15,759 nt of DNA, taken from positions 1 through 15,759 of the forward strand of contig CAIYWO010000198.1 of NCBI GenBank assembly GCA_903929925.1. Reading direction: 5' to 3'. Every line of letters begins with the position of its first letter. The first letter of the stretch is position 1. A program made the position numbers and the translations under genes. Shown piece after piece: positions 1-7,296 of the stretch. Source of the stretch: an uncultured beta proteobacterium (lineage in GTDB: Bacteria; Pseudomonadota; Gammaproteobacteria; Burkholderiales; Burkholderiaceae_B). Under the pieces are notes generated by a model, which was given only the letters and a program-made list of their open reading frames with translations, searched no databases and was not told the DNA's origin.

Positions 1-363
1 ACGCTGACCATCTTTGCGGATATGGTTCCTGGCATCACAGTCAAGGCAGACAATATGCGAGCTGCTGCATTGCAAGGTTTCGCGACTGCAACCGACTTAG
101 CTGACTACCTCGTCAAGCGCGGCGTACCTTTCCGTGACGCCCATGAGGCGGTCGCGCATGCCGTGCGTGAATGCGAGACAAAAGGCTGTGACTTAGCCGA
201 TTTGAGTGTGACGGAATTACAAAAATTCCATCCTGCAGTCCAAGACGATGTGCACGCGGTCTTGACGCTGGAGGGCTCAGTCGCCGCACGCAACCACATC
301 GGCGGCACAGCTCCCGAACAAGTTCGTCGCGCAGCACAAACAATCTTGACTGCGCTCGCCTGA
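1..363 (+). CDS. argH: Argininosuccinate lyase, C-terminal part (5' end outside window)
   Basis: The reading frame is open from the first base and ends with TGA at 361-363, so only the last 120 residues are visible out of about 460 for the family. ArgH is a cytosolic homotetramer that splits argininosuccinate into arginine and fumarate, the last step of arginine synthesis. The visible part matches the family's C-terminal helical region: the start reads LTIFADMVPGITVKADNMR, followed by the conserved stretch around GFATATDLADYLVKRGVPFR and the HEAVAHAV helix. The catalytic serine loop lies upstream and cannot be checked. The gene is convergent with rlmD, and the two stop codons touch (TGA at 361-363, TTA at 364-366), with no terminator visible between them. 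Confidence 0.95.
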   Translation, partial: TLTIFADMVPGITVKADNMRAAALQGFATATDLADYLVKRGVPFRDAHEAVAHAVRECETKGCDLADLSVTELQKFHPAVQDDVHAVLTLEGSVAARNHIGGTAPEQVRRAAQTILTALA

Positions 364-1674
364 TTAAAGGTCGAACACGGCGATGGACTCAACATGTCCT
401 GTATGTGGGAACATGTTGACCACGCCGGCGCTACTGAGTCGATAACCGCCTTCATGCACCAAGATCGCGGCGTCACGCGCAAGCGTGGCCGGGTTGCAAG
501 ATACATAGACGATGCGGCGCGGCCGTTGCTCTGCGGGCGTTTGCACTAAGGCTTGCGCAAGGGCTAGCGCCCCTTCTCTTGGCGGATCGATGAGCATGCG
601 GTCAAAATGACCAAGCGACTGTAACCATTCAGCAGTCACTTCAAACAAATTGAGCGTGGAAAAACTCACATGCTTTAAGCCGTAGGTACTTGCCGCAGTC
701 TGTGCGCGCTGGGTTAACGTCGGACTGCCCTCAAGACCCACCACCTCGCGACACTTCGTTGCAAGCGGCAAGGTAAAGTTACCTAAGCCGCAAAACATAT
801 CAGCGATACGATCGGTCGGTTCAGGCTCAAGCAAGGTCAGTGCTCGTGAAACCAACACACGATTTATTTGATGATTAACTTGCGTAAAGTCAGTTGGCCG
901 AAATGGCATGGTCAACCCGAACTCTGGCAGCGTATAGGTCAACGCAGTCTCGTGCTCAGGCTCGAGTGCGTGAACAGTATCCGGGCCCTTGGACTGCAAC
1001 CACCACTGAATGTTGTGCTCACTAGCAAAATGACGTAAATGCGCCAGGTCACTCTCCGTCAGTGGCATCAAATGGCGCAAGACCAGAGCCGTTACTGCTT
1101 CGCCTACTGACACTTCGATCTGCGGAAACCGATCTGGTGCGGACATGGACATCATCAAACTGCGCAACGGCAACAATAATGCTGCGACATGTGGCGGAAG
1201 AACATGACAGGTCCGGATGTCTGCAACAAAACTGCTCTTGCGCTCATGGAACCCAACCAGAACAGTCCCTTTTTTTGCGACCCAACGTACAGCCAGACGC
1301 GCGCGATAGCGGTAACCCCAGTACGGACCGTGCAAAGGTGCAAGCATGCGGGCAGGCTTAACGTTCGCCAAATGCGACAAGCCATCCTCGAGGGCGCGCT
1401 GCTTAATAGCAACCTGTGCGCTGGGCTCTAAGTGTTGCATCAGACATCCGCCGCACACACCAAAGTGCGGGCAACGCGGTGTCACTCTGAGCGCGGCCGT
1501 CCGATGGATCTGCTCAACCCGTGCAATTTCATACGAGGGCTTACGTCGAAAGGTATGCACACTGACACGCTCAGTCGGCAACGCACCTTCGATAAAGACA
1601 ACTTTACCCTCACGCCGCGCGATACCGCGGGCTTCAAGGTCGAGGGCATCGACCTGCAGCACATCTGATGTCAT
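364..1674 (-). CDS. rlmD: 23S rRNA (uracil-1939-C5)-methyltransferase RlmD
   Basis: This SAM-dependent RNA methyltransferase of the TrmA/RlmD family makes m5U1939 in 23S rRNA. From the chosen ATG it has 436 residues, normal for the family. It shows an N-terminal OB/TRAM-like region (residues ~5-57) and a 4Fe-4S cluster set of C68, C74, C77 (C-x5-C-x2-C) and C156. The SAM motif MFCGLGNF lies near 293-300, DPPR near 363-366, and the catalytic cysteine is in SCNPATLARD (C393). The ATG at 1674 has GAGG just 3 bases upstream. A GTG at 1683 is in frame and would add three residues, but it has no ribosome binding site. The gene is last in the minus-strand run from surE, 48 bases after the LTxxQ gene; a hairpin (1700-1727) lies in between. 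Confidence 0.95.
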   Translation of the reverse strand: MTSDVLQVDALDLEARGIARREGKVVFIEGALPTERVSVHTFRRKPSYEIARVEQIHRTAALRVTPRCPHFGVCGGCLMQHLEPSAQVAIKQRALEDGLSHLANVKPARMLAPLHGPYWGYRYRARLAVRWVAKKGTVLVGFHERKSSFVADIRTCHVLPPHVAALLLPLRSLMMSMSAPDRFPQIEVSVGEAVTALVLRHLMPLTESDLAHLRHFASEHNIQWWLQSKGPDTVHALEPEHETALTYTLPEFGLTMPFRPTDFTQVNHQINRVLVSRALTLLEPEPTDRIADMFCGLGNFTLPLATKCREVVGLEGSPTLTQRAQTAASTYGLKHVSFSTLNLFEVTAEWLQSLGHFDRMLIDPPREGALALAQALVQTPAEQRPRRIVYVSCNPATLARDAAILVHEGGYRLSSAGVVNMFPHTGHVESIAVFDL

Positions 1675-1699
1675 GATCCTCACAAACAGTCATTTTTCA

Positions 1700-1727
1700 A
1701 ATAGTCGGGTAACGGCAACCCACTATT
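1700..1727. other. Stem-loop overlapping the stop codon of the LTxxQ gene
   Basis: The arms AATAGTCGGGT (1700-1710) and ACCCACTATT (1718-1727) pair over 10 base pairs with one bulged base and a 7-base loop. The hairpin covers the TAG stop (1723-1725) of the upstream gene and sits 26 bases before the rlmD start. On the minus strand it is followed by TGAAAAATG, not a T run, so it does not look like an intrinsic terminator for the operon. It might slow decay or processing between the two genes, which is inference. On the plus strand it is followed by TAGTTTTG, a poor T tract. Confidence 0.4.
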
Positions 1728-2292
1728 TAGTTTTGTTGGGATCCTTGGCAGTACGTTCTGCCTCAAGGTCCGACGCTACCTTTGCCCGACCACGCGCTTC
1801 AGACGCGGCCCCTTGTTTGATGTGTTGCTCTTTCATGTAGGCAACCAGCACTTTGCGCTGGCCCTCATTCAAGGTATCCCAAAAGGCAAGCCATTTTTCC
1901 TGAACCGCATCAATGCGCGCATCCATCATAGCGCGCGTCTTCTTGCGAAGGGCGACAGCCTCGCGCGGGTCAAATGCGTTCTTGTTTAGCAACTCTGTGA
2001 GCCCAGAGTACTCGGCCAGACGACTCTTGCGATTAGCGGACCACATAATACGTCGCGCGTCATGTGCTGCATCTAGCCTTGCTTTCTGCTCTGCAGTAAG
2101 CGCGAGTTGCGCAATCAGCGCTGGGGGGATTTCCCCCATCGATGGTGTTGTGTTCGCTTGGGCCGCAGCGGCAGGCGCTTTAGGCGTAACTGTTTGGGCA
2201 TGGGCCCAACTAAACAAGAACATAGTGCTTACCGTTGCGACCGCAACGATGCGTTTAACCGAGCAAATTGAAACTATAGAAATGCGACGCAT
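1723..2292 (-). CDS. Periplasmic LTxxQ-motif (Spy/CpxP-like) protein
   Basis: A 189-residue secreted protein. The N-terminus carries basic residues, a hydrophobic segment (about 14-28) and an AHA|Q signal peptidase I site near residue 32. After an Ala/Pro/Thr-rich linker comes a helical region with two LTxxQ-type motifs, LTAEQ (65-69) and the looser LNEGQ (141-145), spaced as in the Spy/CpxP fold. Family members in enterobacteria are envelope-stress chaperones or signalling inhibitors; whether this one does the same is inference. The C-terminal tail is charged and lysine-rich. The start was chosen as the ATG at 2292 because AGGAG lies 8 bases upstream; an in-frame TTG at 2310 overlaps that site and is unlikely. 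It lies 41 bases after the exonuclease gene and shares its direction, so it is probably co-transcribed. Confidence 0.75.
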   Translation of the reverse strand: MRRISIVSICSVKRIVAVATVSTMFLFSWAHAQTVTPKAPAAAAQANTTPSMGEIPPALIAQLALTAEQKARLDAAHDARRIMWSANRKSRLAEYSGLTELLNKNAFDPREAVALRKKTRAMMDARIDAVQEKWLAFWDTLNEGQRKVLVAYMKEQHIKQGAASEARGRAKVASDLEAERTAKDPNKTK

Positions 2293-2300
2293 AGCGAACG

Positions 2301-2305
2301 CTCCT
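2301..2305 (-). promoter_or_regulatory. Ribosome binding site deciding the LTxxQ gene start
   Basis: Reads AGGAG on the minus strand, 8 bases before the ATG at 2292. It falls inside the extension that the in-frame TTG at 2310 would give, which argues for the ATG. Confidence 0.7.
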
Positions 2306-2333
2306 GTCAAAAATTACACATGGAAGATCTGAG

Positions 2334-3107
2334 TCACTTCCATGCCGCAAGATACTCTGCCCAGTGGGGCTCCGTACTTTGTTCGAGTGTCGATCGCACG
2401 AGCGCAATTTCGGCGTCATAGGATTTGGTGTCGAGCTCACCACGCAATAGCCTGAAACGGCAATACACAAGCCAAGTATTGACAACATCGGTCTCACAAT
2501 AGGCGCGTACTTGCGCTGCACGCCCGTCGGTCCAGGCTTGCCAGACTTGACTGCCATCCATGCCGAGTTTTCCGGGAAAGCCACAAAGCTTCGCCAAGTC
2601 ATCTAACGGCGCGTTTCCACGGCCGTTGTATTTCGCGAGTACGTCCATCAAGTCGAGGTGGCGCGTGTGGTAGCGACTCAAGTAGTTGTTGTATTTAAAG
2701 TCACGATCTTCTTCGCCCATGTCCCAGTAGCGCGGCGCAGCCACTCCGTGGATGAGGCTCCGGTAATGCAGGACAGGCAAATCAAAGCCAGAGCCGTTCC
2801 AGCTGATGAGCTTGGGTGTGTAGCGCTCAATTGTTTTAAAGAAACCCGCCAGCAGCGCTGGTTCTGGATCATCTTCTTGACCCAGACACTTCACCCGAAA
2901 GCCTTGATCATCACGAAATACACAGCCGACCACCGCAACTCGGTGTAAATGTAGCGGCAAGAAATCACTACCCGTGACTTCTTTACGTGCTGCGAAGGCA
3001 CGGGTTGCCACTTCGCTGTCCGGAACATCCTCGGACCAACCATTTAAGCGACGTAACCCGACAATGTCAGGAATTGTTTCAAGGTCAAAGACGAGAGTAG
3101 GCGTCAT
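2334..3107 (-). CDS. Predicted PolB-like 3'-5' exonuclease (DEDDy)
   Basis: A 257-residue stand-alone exonuclease domain of the family resembling the proofreading domain of B-family DNA polymerases. All three exonuclease motifs are visible: Exo I FDLETIP (D8, E10), Exo II ISWNGSGFDLPVL (D109) and Exo III YCETD (Y203, D207), which makes it a DEDDy-type two-metal nuclease with an intact catalytic set. No polymerase domain is attached, which is normal for this family. The cellular substrate is not established; a role in DNA repair or RNA processing is inference. The ATG at 3107 begins just 9 bases after the nlpD stop, in the position where many proteobacteria have rpoS. Confidence 0.88.
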   Translation of the reverse strand: MTPTLVFDLETIPDIVGLRRLNGWSEDVPDSEVATRAFAARKEVTGSDFLPLHLHRVAVVGCVFRDDQGFRVKCLGQEDDPEPALLAGFFKTIERYTPKLISWNGSGFDLPVLHYRSLIHGVAAPRYWDMGEEDRDFKYNNYLSRYHTRHLDLMDVLAKYNGRGNAPLDDLAKLCGFPGKLGMDGSQVWQAWTDGRAAQVRAYCETDVVNTWLVYCRFRLLRGELDTKSYDAEIALVRSTLEQSTEPHWAEYLAAWK

Positions 3108-3116
3108 CGGGACTGC

Positions 3117-3926
3117 TTAACGTGTGGGCAAATACTGCAAGGGATCAACCGGCGTTCCTTGGCGGCGAACCTCAAAGTGCAGGCGCACAGACGTCGTATC
3201 GGACTGTCCCATTTCCGCAATCTTGAATCCTTTCTTAACTTCTTGCCCAGCCTTCACGAGCAACGTCCGGTTGTGCGCATAGGCAGTGATGAAGCCATCG
3301 CTGTGCTCAATGATGACCAGGTTGCCGAGGCCACGCACGCCGTTGCCGGCATACATCACTTTGCCCCCTGCTGCGGCTTCAATCGCATCCCCAGCGGCGC
3401 CTGCGATATCAATCCCTTTTGTAGCGGGTGTGAACCCTTGTATTACTTTGCCCTTTGCCGGCCAGCCCCAGTTGATGACGCCCGCATCCGCAGCACGTGC
3501 GGGCGGCGAGCTTTCGCTTGAGGTCGTGGCGGAGGCTTGCGGCGCTGGACGCGACATCGCAGCACCGCTTGGTCTAGGTGCAACTGCGGCAGCCGTACCG
3601 TCGGAGAGGCGCAATACTTGACCCACTACCAACAGATTGGGGTTGGTAATTTTATTGAGCCTTGCAATGGTCGCCTCAGGGACTCCGGTTGCACGGGAAA
3701 TTTTGTTCAGAGTGTCACCCGCCTTTACCGTGTATGTCGCAGCCGACGAGGACGAGGACCCGCTGAGGTCCGTCACAGGCGCGCGCGATCCTGACTGGTT
3801 GGCACAGCCGCTCATTAGCGCAACCGCTGCAACACACGCTGCCATCATCCATCGCGAAGCGCCACGGCTCATGCTTATCGCGCTGACTGCAACCTGTTTG
3901 TCGTGGGACATGTAGCCACCCTGCAT
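3117..3926 (-). CDS. nlpD: NlpD-like lipoprotein, LysM plus degenerate LytM/M23 domain
   Basis: An outer-membrane-type lipoprotein of 269 residues that by family activates an N-acetylmuramoyl-L-alanine amidase (AmiC) for septal peptidoglycan splitting. It has a signal segment with lipobox LMSGC (C41), a Ser-rich spacer, a LysM domain (about 64-107, YTVKAGDTL to VGQVLRL), an Ala/Pro/Ser-rich linker (108-148) and a C-terminal LytM domain (about 158-268). The zinc site is broken: the first ligand position before GID is Thr169 instead of His, and the usual HLH reads RLH (R248). An inactive activator is therefore expected, as in known NlpD. The ATG at 3926 has AGGAG 6 bases upstream; an ATG at 3944 or GTG at 3947, overlapping the pcm stop, are alternatives. 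rpoS does not follow. Confidence 0.93.
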   Translation of the reverse strand: MQGGYMSHDKQVAVSAISMSRGASRWMMAACVAAVALMSGCANQSGSRAPVTDLSGSSSSSAATYTVKAGDTLNKISRATGVPEATIARLNKITNPNLLVVGQVLRLSDGTAAAVAPRPSGAAMSRPAPQASATTSSESSPPARAADAGVINWGWPAKGKVIQGFTPATKGIDIAGAAGDAIEAAAGGKVMYAGNGVRGLGNLVIIEHSDGFITAYAHNRTLLVKAGQEVKKGFKIAEMGQSDTTSVRLHFEVRRQGTPVDPLQYLPTR

Positions 3927-3932
3927 ACCATT

Positions 3933-3937
3933 CTCCT
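3933..3937 (-). promoter_or_regulatory. Ribosome binding site deciding the nlpD start
   Basis: Reads AGGAG on the minus strand, 6 bases before the ATG at 3926. The upstream candidate starts at 3944 and 3947 have no comparable site, so they are less likely. Confidence 0.6.
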
Positions 3938-3943
3938 GTGTCA

Positions 3944-4732
3944 TCACGTCTGCACCCCAGCTTTCAGCGGTACAAACCTCACTTCTTCAAGTTCTTGCCT
4001 TTCCCAATTCGACGCACCGGTGCGCTGAATCTTGACCAAGCGCTGCGTACCGGAACCCTCCGGTGCAATCAACACGCCACCGACTGCTAACTGACTCATC
4101 AACGCCTGCGGAATTTTCAGGCCAGCGGCCGCAACGACAATCGCATCAAACGGGGCAGCCGTCGGCAATCCGACCATACCGTCACCATAATTGAGTCGAA
4201 TCCGAGTCAGTTTCAACGCACGCAAATGTTCTCTAGCCATATCGTACAACGCCCGAATACGCTCAATCGAGTACACCTGCGAAAAAACTTGTGCCATGAC
4301 CGCCGCTTGGTAGCCGCAACCTGTGCCGACCTCAAGCACGCGTGTGGCACCAGGAACTTCTGAAGCGATAGAAACCATGCGGGCAACAACCCAAGGCTGA
4401 GAGATGGTTTGACTGTGACCTATTGGTAGCGCTGCATCGTCATAGGCTCGACTTGCAAGGGCGCCGTCCACAAACGCATGCCTTGGCACGAGCTGCATGG
4501 CTGCTAGCACGCGATCGTTGGTAATCCCCTGAGCCATGAGCCGCTCGACCATCACAAAGCGCATCCGCTCTGAGTTAAGCCCCAAATTGGCGGTTGGTAA
4601 CCGTTCTGTCTGGAGTGGCGCGGTAGCCGTCCGTATCCGGGAAGCAGAAATTTTGGTGTTGCTGTTGGTCGCCGTAATGCCATGCAAGCCCTTAGGCACG
4701 ACAGGTGGCTTGTGACGGCTCTGTTCACTCAC
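3944..4732 (-). CDS. pcm: Protein-L-isoaspartate O-methyltransferase
   Basis: A cytosolic SAM-dependent enzyme that methylates isoaspartyl residues in aged proteins so that they revert to aspartate. Key motifs are GHSQTISQP (about 105-113), the substrate-binding segment, and the SAM motif VLEVGTGCGYQ (about 132-142). Before the usual domain start (near GLNSERMRFVMVERL, residue ~51) there is an extension of about 50 polar residues, making the protein 262 residues against about 208 in E. coli. The extension has no recognisable motif. The start was chosen as GTG at 4732 because it forms a GTGA overlap with the surE stop, a common translational coupling. An in-frame TTG at 4747 would add five residues. 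Confidence 0.94.
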   Translation of the reverse strand: MSEQSRHKPPVVPKGLHGITATNSNTKISASRIRTATAPLQTERLPTANLGLNSERMRFVMVERLMAQGITNDRVLAAMQLVPRHAFVDGALASRAYDDAALPIGHSQTISQPWVVARMVSIASEVPGATRVLEVGTGCGYQAAVMAQVFSQVYSIERIRALYDMAREHLRALKLTRIRLNYGDGMVGLPTAAPFDAIVVAAAGLKIPQALMSQLAVGGVLIAPEGSGTQRLVKIQRTGASNWERQELEEVRFVPLKAGVQT

Positions 4733-5475
4733 AGTGGTTTCACCCAATGCTCGATTTGACTGACTTGCGCGTGCTGCGTCAAATCGAGCCTGAGCGGTGT
4801 CACCGAAACATAACCTCGCTGTAACGCATAAAAATCTGTCCCCTGCGAGTCATCATTCGCAGCACCGGAAGGTCCGATCCAGTAGACCGTCTCACCAGCA
4901 GGCGTGCTTGTTGGGATGACGGGCTGTGAGGGATGGCGCTTCCCGAGCCGGGTGGCCTGTATCCCCATGATCTCGCTGAAGGGAAGATCTGGAATGTTTA
5001 CATTAAGTAGCGCTGGTCCGGCCAGAGGCTGCCGGAGTTGATGCGCAACCATCGTGCGTGCCAGCTGCGCCGCAGCATCCAGGTTGGACCAGGCTTTTGA
5101 CACCAGCGAAAAAGCGATTGAGGGTATACCAAAGAGATAGCCCTCCGCCGCTGCGGCAACTGTGCCGGAATACAAGGTGTCATCGCCCATATTGGCGCCA
5201 TTATTGATACCCGACACAATGAGGTCTGGACGACGATCAAGAAGGCCGGTCAGTGCTACGTGCACACAATCTGAGGGCGTGCCGTTGACGTAGGTGAAGC
5301 CGTTCGGCGCCTTGCGAATAACAAGCGGCCGACTAAGCGTCAGCGAATTAGAGGCGCCGCTATGGTTAACCTCAGGGGCTACCACTGAGATCTCAGCTAG
5401 ATCGCGCAACGCTTCCACCAAAGCCTCAATCCCTGGGGCGGTGTAACCGTCATCATTTGAGACCAAAATATGCAT
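4729..5475 (-). CDS. surE: 5'/3'-nucleotidase SurE
   Basis: A metal-dependent nucleotidase and exopolyphosphatase acting on nucleoside monophosphates, tied by family to stationary-phase and stress survival. The 248 residues begin with the diagnostic MHILVSNDDGYTAPG, giving metal ligands D8 and D9; S39 lies in NHSGAS and N91 in SGINNGANMGDDTLYSG. These are the four known metal-site positions, all intact. It heads the minus-strand run surE-pcm-nlpD, and its stop overlaps pcm. The start ATG at 5475 has only a distant AAGGA upstream. Transcription probably begins in the 137-base divergent region shared with plsY. Confidence 0.96.
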   Translation of the reverse strand: MHILVSNDDGYTAPGIEALVEALRDLAEISVVAPEVNHSGASNSLTLSRPLVIRKAPNGFTYVNGTPSDCVHVALTGLLDRRPDLIVSGINNGANMGDDTLYSGTVAAAAEGYLFGIPSIAFSLVSKAWSNLDAAAQLARTMVAHQLRQPLAGPALLNVNIPDLPFSEIMGIQATRLGKRHPSQPVIPTSTPAGETVYWIGPSGAANDDSQGTDFYALQRGYVSVTPLRLDLTQHAQVSQIEHWVKPL

Positions 5476-5612
5476 ACGCGGGCACTAAATTCCTTTTATG
5501 AAACAGGTTGAATTGTACTCGCTGCTGAGCGAATTCCTCTCCTATTTTCGGGGTGACCTGACAGGTCGCGCTAGAATTCAGCCATCAGTTTTAACTTCGG
5601 GAATGTCAACGC
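5476..5612. promoter_or_regulatory. Divergent promoter region surE / plsY with an inverted repeat
   Basis: The 137 bases between the divergent starts should hold promoters both ways. For plsY, TAGAAT at 5572-5577 matches the -10 consensus in five of six positions and would give a leader of about 30 bases, but no convincing -35 lies upstream. For surE, TACAAT on the minus strand (5512-5517) is a possible -10, also without a good -35. A perfect inverted repeat GACCTG-A-CAGGTC lies at 5555-5567, immediately upstream of the plsY -10 candidate. Assignment as promoters is tentative. Confidence 0.4.
5555..5567. repeat. Perfect 6-bp inverted repeat, possible operator
   Basis: GACCTG-A-CAGGTC has two perfect 6-base arms around one central base. 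It sits 4 bases upstream of a TAGAAT -10-like hexamer for plsY, where a regulator could block or recruit polymerase. No regulator gene is next to it, and I do not recognise the motif. Confidence 0.4.
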
Positions 5613-6248
5613 ATGAGCCTTACAAACGACTGGGTATTTACAACAGCTTTGGTGATCGGGGCCTACCTCATTGGCTCCATCCCCTTTGCTGTCGTTGTCA
5701 GTAAGCTGTTTGGGCTGGCGGATCCCCGGTCTTACGGCTCGGGCAATCCCGGTGCCACCAATGTACTGCGCACCGGAAATAAGGCTGCAGCCCTCCTCAC
5801 TCTTGTCGGCGATGCGGCCAAAGGCTGGTTCGCCGTCTGGTTAGCACAAGCCCTCGTGCAAGACCCCACCACAATTGCGTGTGTCACCCTGGCAGTCTTT
5901 CTCGGGCACCTGTACCCTCTGTTTCTGGGTTTCAAAGGCGGTAAAGGGGTAGCAACTGCTTTTGGCATCCTGATCGCTGTTCAACCTCTCATGGCCTTAG
6001 TCACTGCGATCGCGTGGCTTGGCACAGCAGTCATTTTTCGTTATTCATCTCTGGCGGCTATTGTCAGCGCGATCCTGGCTCCAGCCACTTATATCCTAGC
6101 CGGACAGTATTTTTGGCAGGCCAATTTACCCATGAGCCTTGCAATATCTGCCATGGGTTTGTTACTGCTCTACCGCCATCGGGCAAACATTAGCCGCCTG
6201 CTTCAAGGAACTGAGCCACGCCTAGGTTCAAAAAAAGCTGCTAAATAG
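5613..6248 (+). CDS. plsY: Glycerol-3-phosphate acyltransferase PlsY
   Basis: An inner-membrane enzyme that moves the acyl group from acyl-phosphate to glycerol-3-phosphate, giving lysophosphatidic acid, the first step of phospholipid synthesis with PlsX. The 211 residues are strongly hydrophobic, with several membrane segments (about 8-32, 58-80, 85-105, 112-142, 146-166, 172-187). All three family signatures are present: the SYGSGNPGATNVLRTGNK loop (40-57), GFKGGKGVAT (106-115) and YRHRANISRLLQGTE (187-201). The ATG at 5613 has only a weak upstream site. The stop (6246-6248) lies inside the tsaD stop region, an 8-base convergent overlap. Confidence 0.96.
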   Translation: MSLTNDWVFTTALVIGAYLIGSIPFAVVVSKLFGLADPRSYGSGNPGATNVLRTGNKAAALLTLVGDAAKGWFAVWLAQALVQDPTTIACVTLAVFLGHLYPLFLGFKGGKGVATAFGILIAVQPLMALVTAIAWLGTAVIFRYSSLAAIVSAILAPATYILAGQYFWQANLPMSLAISAMGLLLLYRHRANISRLLQGTEPRLGSKKAAK

Positions 6249-7275
6249 CCGCGAGATCCCAGCGTGGACGCACGTCAAAGCCGTGAGCGTGTGCAGCCTG
6301 CATATCCACGAGCCCTCTGGACACGCGCTGAGCAGCCGCGAACGCGATCATGGCGCCGTTGTCCGTGCAAAACTCGAGCGGCGGGAAGAACACCTGTGCC
6401 CGTTTCTTTGCCAAGCGCTGCGCAAGCCGCTCTCGAAGTAGTCGATTGGCGCCCACGCCACCCGATACAACGAGTCTCGTGAGGCCAGTCTGCTCGAGGG
6501 CAGAGACCGATTTCGCAACCAGTACATCGACAATCGCGGCCTGTGTCGCTGCCGCAAGGTCAGCCCGAACGGTTTCGCCAAGCTGCCCCTCCACAGGCTG
6601 CGCATCCCGCAGACGCGTCAGCACCGCAGTCTTGAGCCCACTAAAACTGAAATCCAAATTATGGCTGTGCAACATGGGGCGCGGTAGGCTAATGCGCTCA
6701 GGGTCACCGTCCTCTGCGAGCCGCGCGAGCGCCGGCCCACCGGGGTAGCCCAAACCGAGCAGCTTGGCCGTTTTGTCGAAGGCCTCACCAGCAGCATCGT
6801 CCAGCGTCTCGCCAAGCAGCGTATAGGCGCCGACATCATCGACGCGCATTAACTGGGTATGACCGCCCGATACCAGTAGCGCAACGAACGGAAACTCGGG
6901 ACACGGATCCGCCATACGAGGTGACAGCAAGTGTCCCTCAAGGTGATGGATTGGAATAGCCGGTAAATTAAGGGACCAGGCAATTGACTGCGCCACACTT
7001 GCTCCAACCAACAAGGCACCAGCAAGCCCCGGTCCAGCCGTATACGCGACCGCTTCAACATCGGACAGCGCATGCCCAGCCTGCCCAAGCACAGTGCGCG
7101 TAAGAGGTATCACGCGACGCACGTGATCGCGCGAAGCAAGCTCCGGCACAACGCCGCCGTACGCAGCATGCATCGCAACCTGGGTATGCAGCGCGTGAGA
7201 AAGCAAACCGCGCTCGGTACACACAAGCGCCACACCGGTTTCATCACACGAACTTTCAAACCCAAGAATAATCAT
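6241..7275 (-). CDS. tsaD: tRNA N6-adenosine threonylcarbamoyltransferase TsaD
   Basis: The catalytic subunit that transfers threonylcarbamoyl from TC-AMP to A37 of ANN-decoding tRNAs, working with TsaB, TsaC and TsaE. From the ATG at 7275 the protein starts MIILGFESSCDETGVAL, the usual Kae1/TsaD N-terminus, and has 344 residues. The metal-binding HHLEGH places H111 and H115 exactly as in the family; VSGGHTQL, DFSFSGLKT (208-216) and CTDNGAMIA near the C-terminus (containing the third metal ligand Asp) are all present. An in-frame TTG at 7293 would add six residues not seen in the family. It follows ybiT by 21 bases, so the two are probably co-transcribed. The 3' end overlaps plsY by 8 bases in convergent orientation. 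Confidence 0.97.
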   Translation of the reverse strand: MIILGFESSCDETGVALVCTERGLLSHALHTQVAMHAAYGGVVPELASRDHVRRVIPLTRTVLGQAGHALSDVEAVAYTAGPGLAGALLVGASVAQSIAWSLNLPAIPIHHLEGHLLSPRMADPCPEFPFVALLVSGGHTQLMRVDDVGAYTLLGETLDDAAGEAFDKTAKLLGLGYPGGPALARLAEDGDPERISLPRPMLHSHNLDFSFSGLKTAVLTRLRDAQPVEGQLGETVRADLAAATQAAIVDVLVAKSVSALEQTGLTRLVVSGGVGANRLLRERLAQRLAKKRAQVFFPPLEFCTDNGAMIAFAAAQRVSRGLVDMQAAHAHGFDVRPRWDLAAI

Positions 7276-7296
7276 CGCGTCAACGCTGCCCAACTA

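Noticed and set aside
1346..1840. Long plus-strand open frame opposite rlmD and the LTxxQ gene
   Set aside because: It is Cys- and Arg-rich with no family likeness and lies antisense to two well-supported genes.
2305..2310. Perfect TTGACA on the minus strand just before the LTxxQ gene
   Set aside because: The nearest -10-like sequence (TATAGT) is 26 bases away, and the hexamer overlaps the ribosome binding site, so a promoter is unlikely.
5604..5609. Perfect TTGACA on the minus strand upstream of surE
   Set aside because: No -10 hexamer follows at 15-19 bases.
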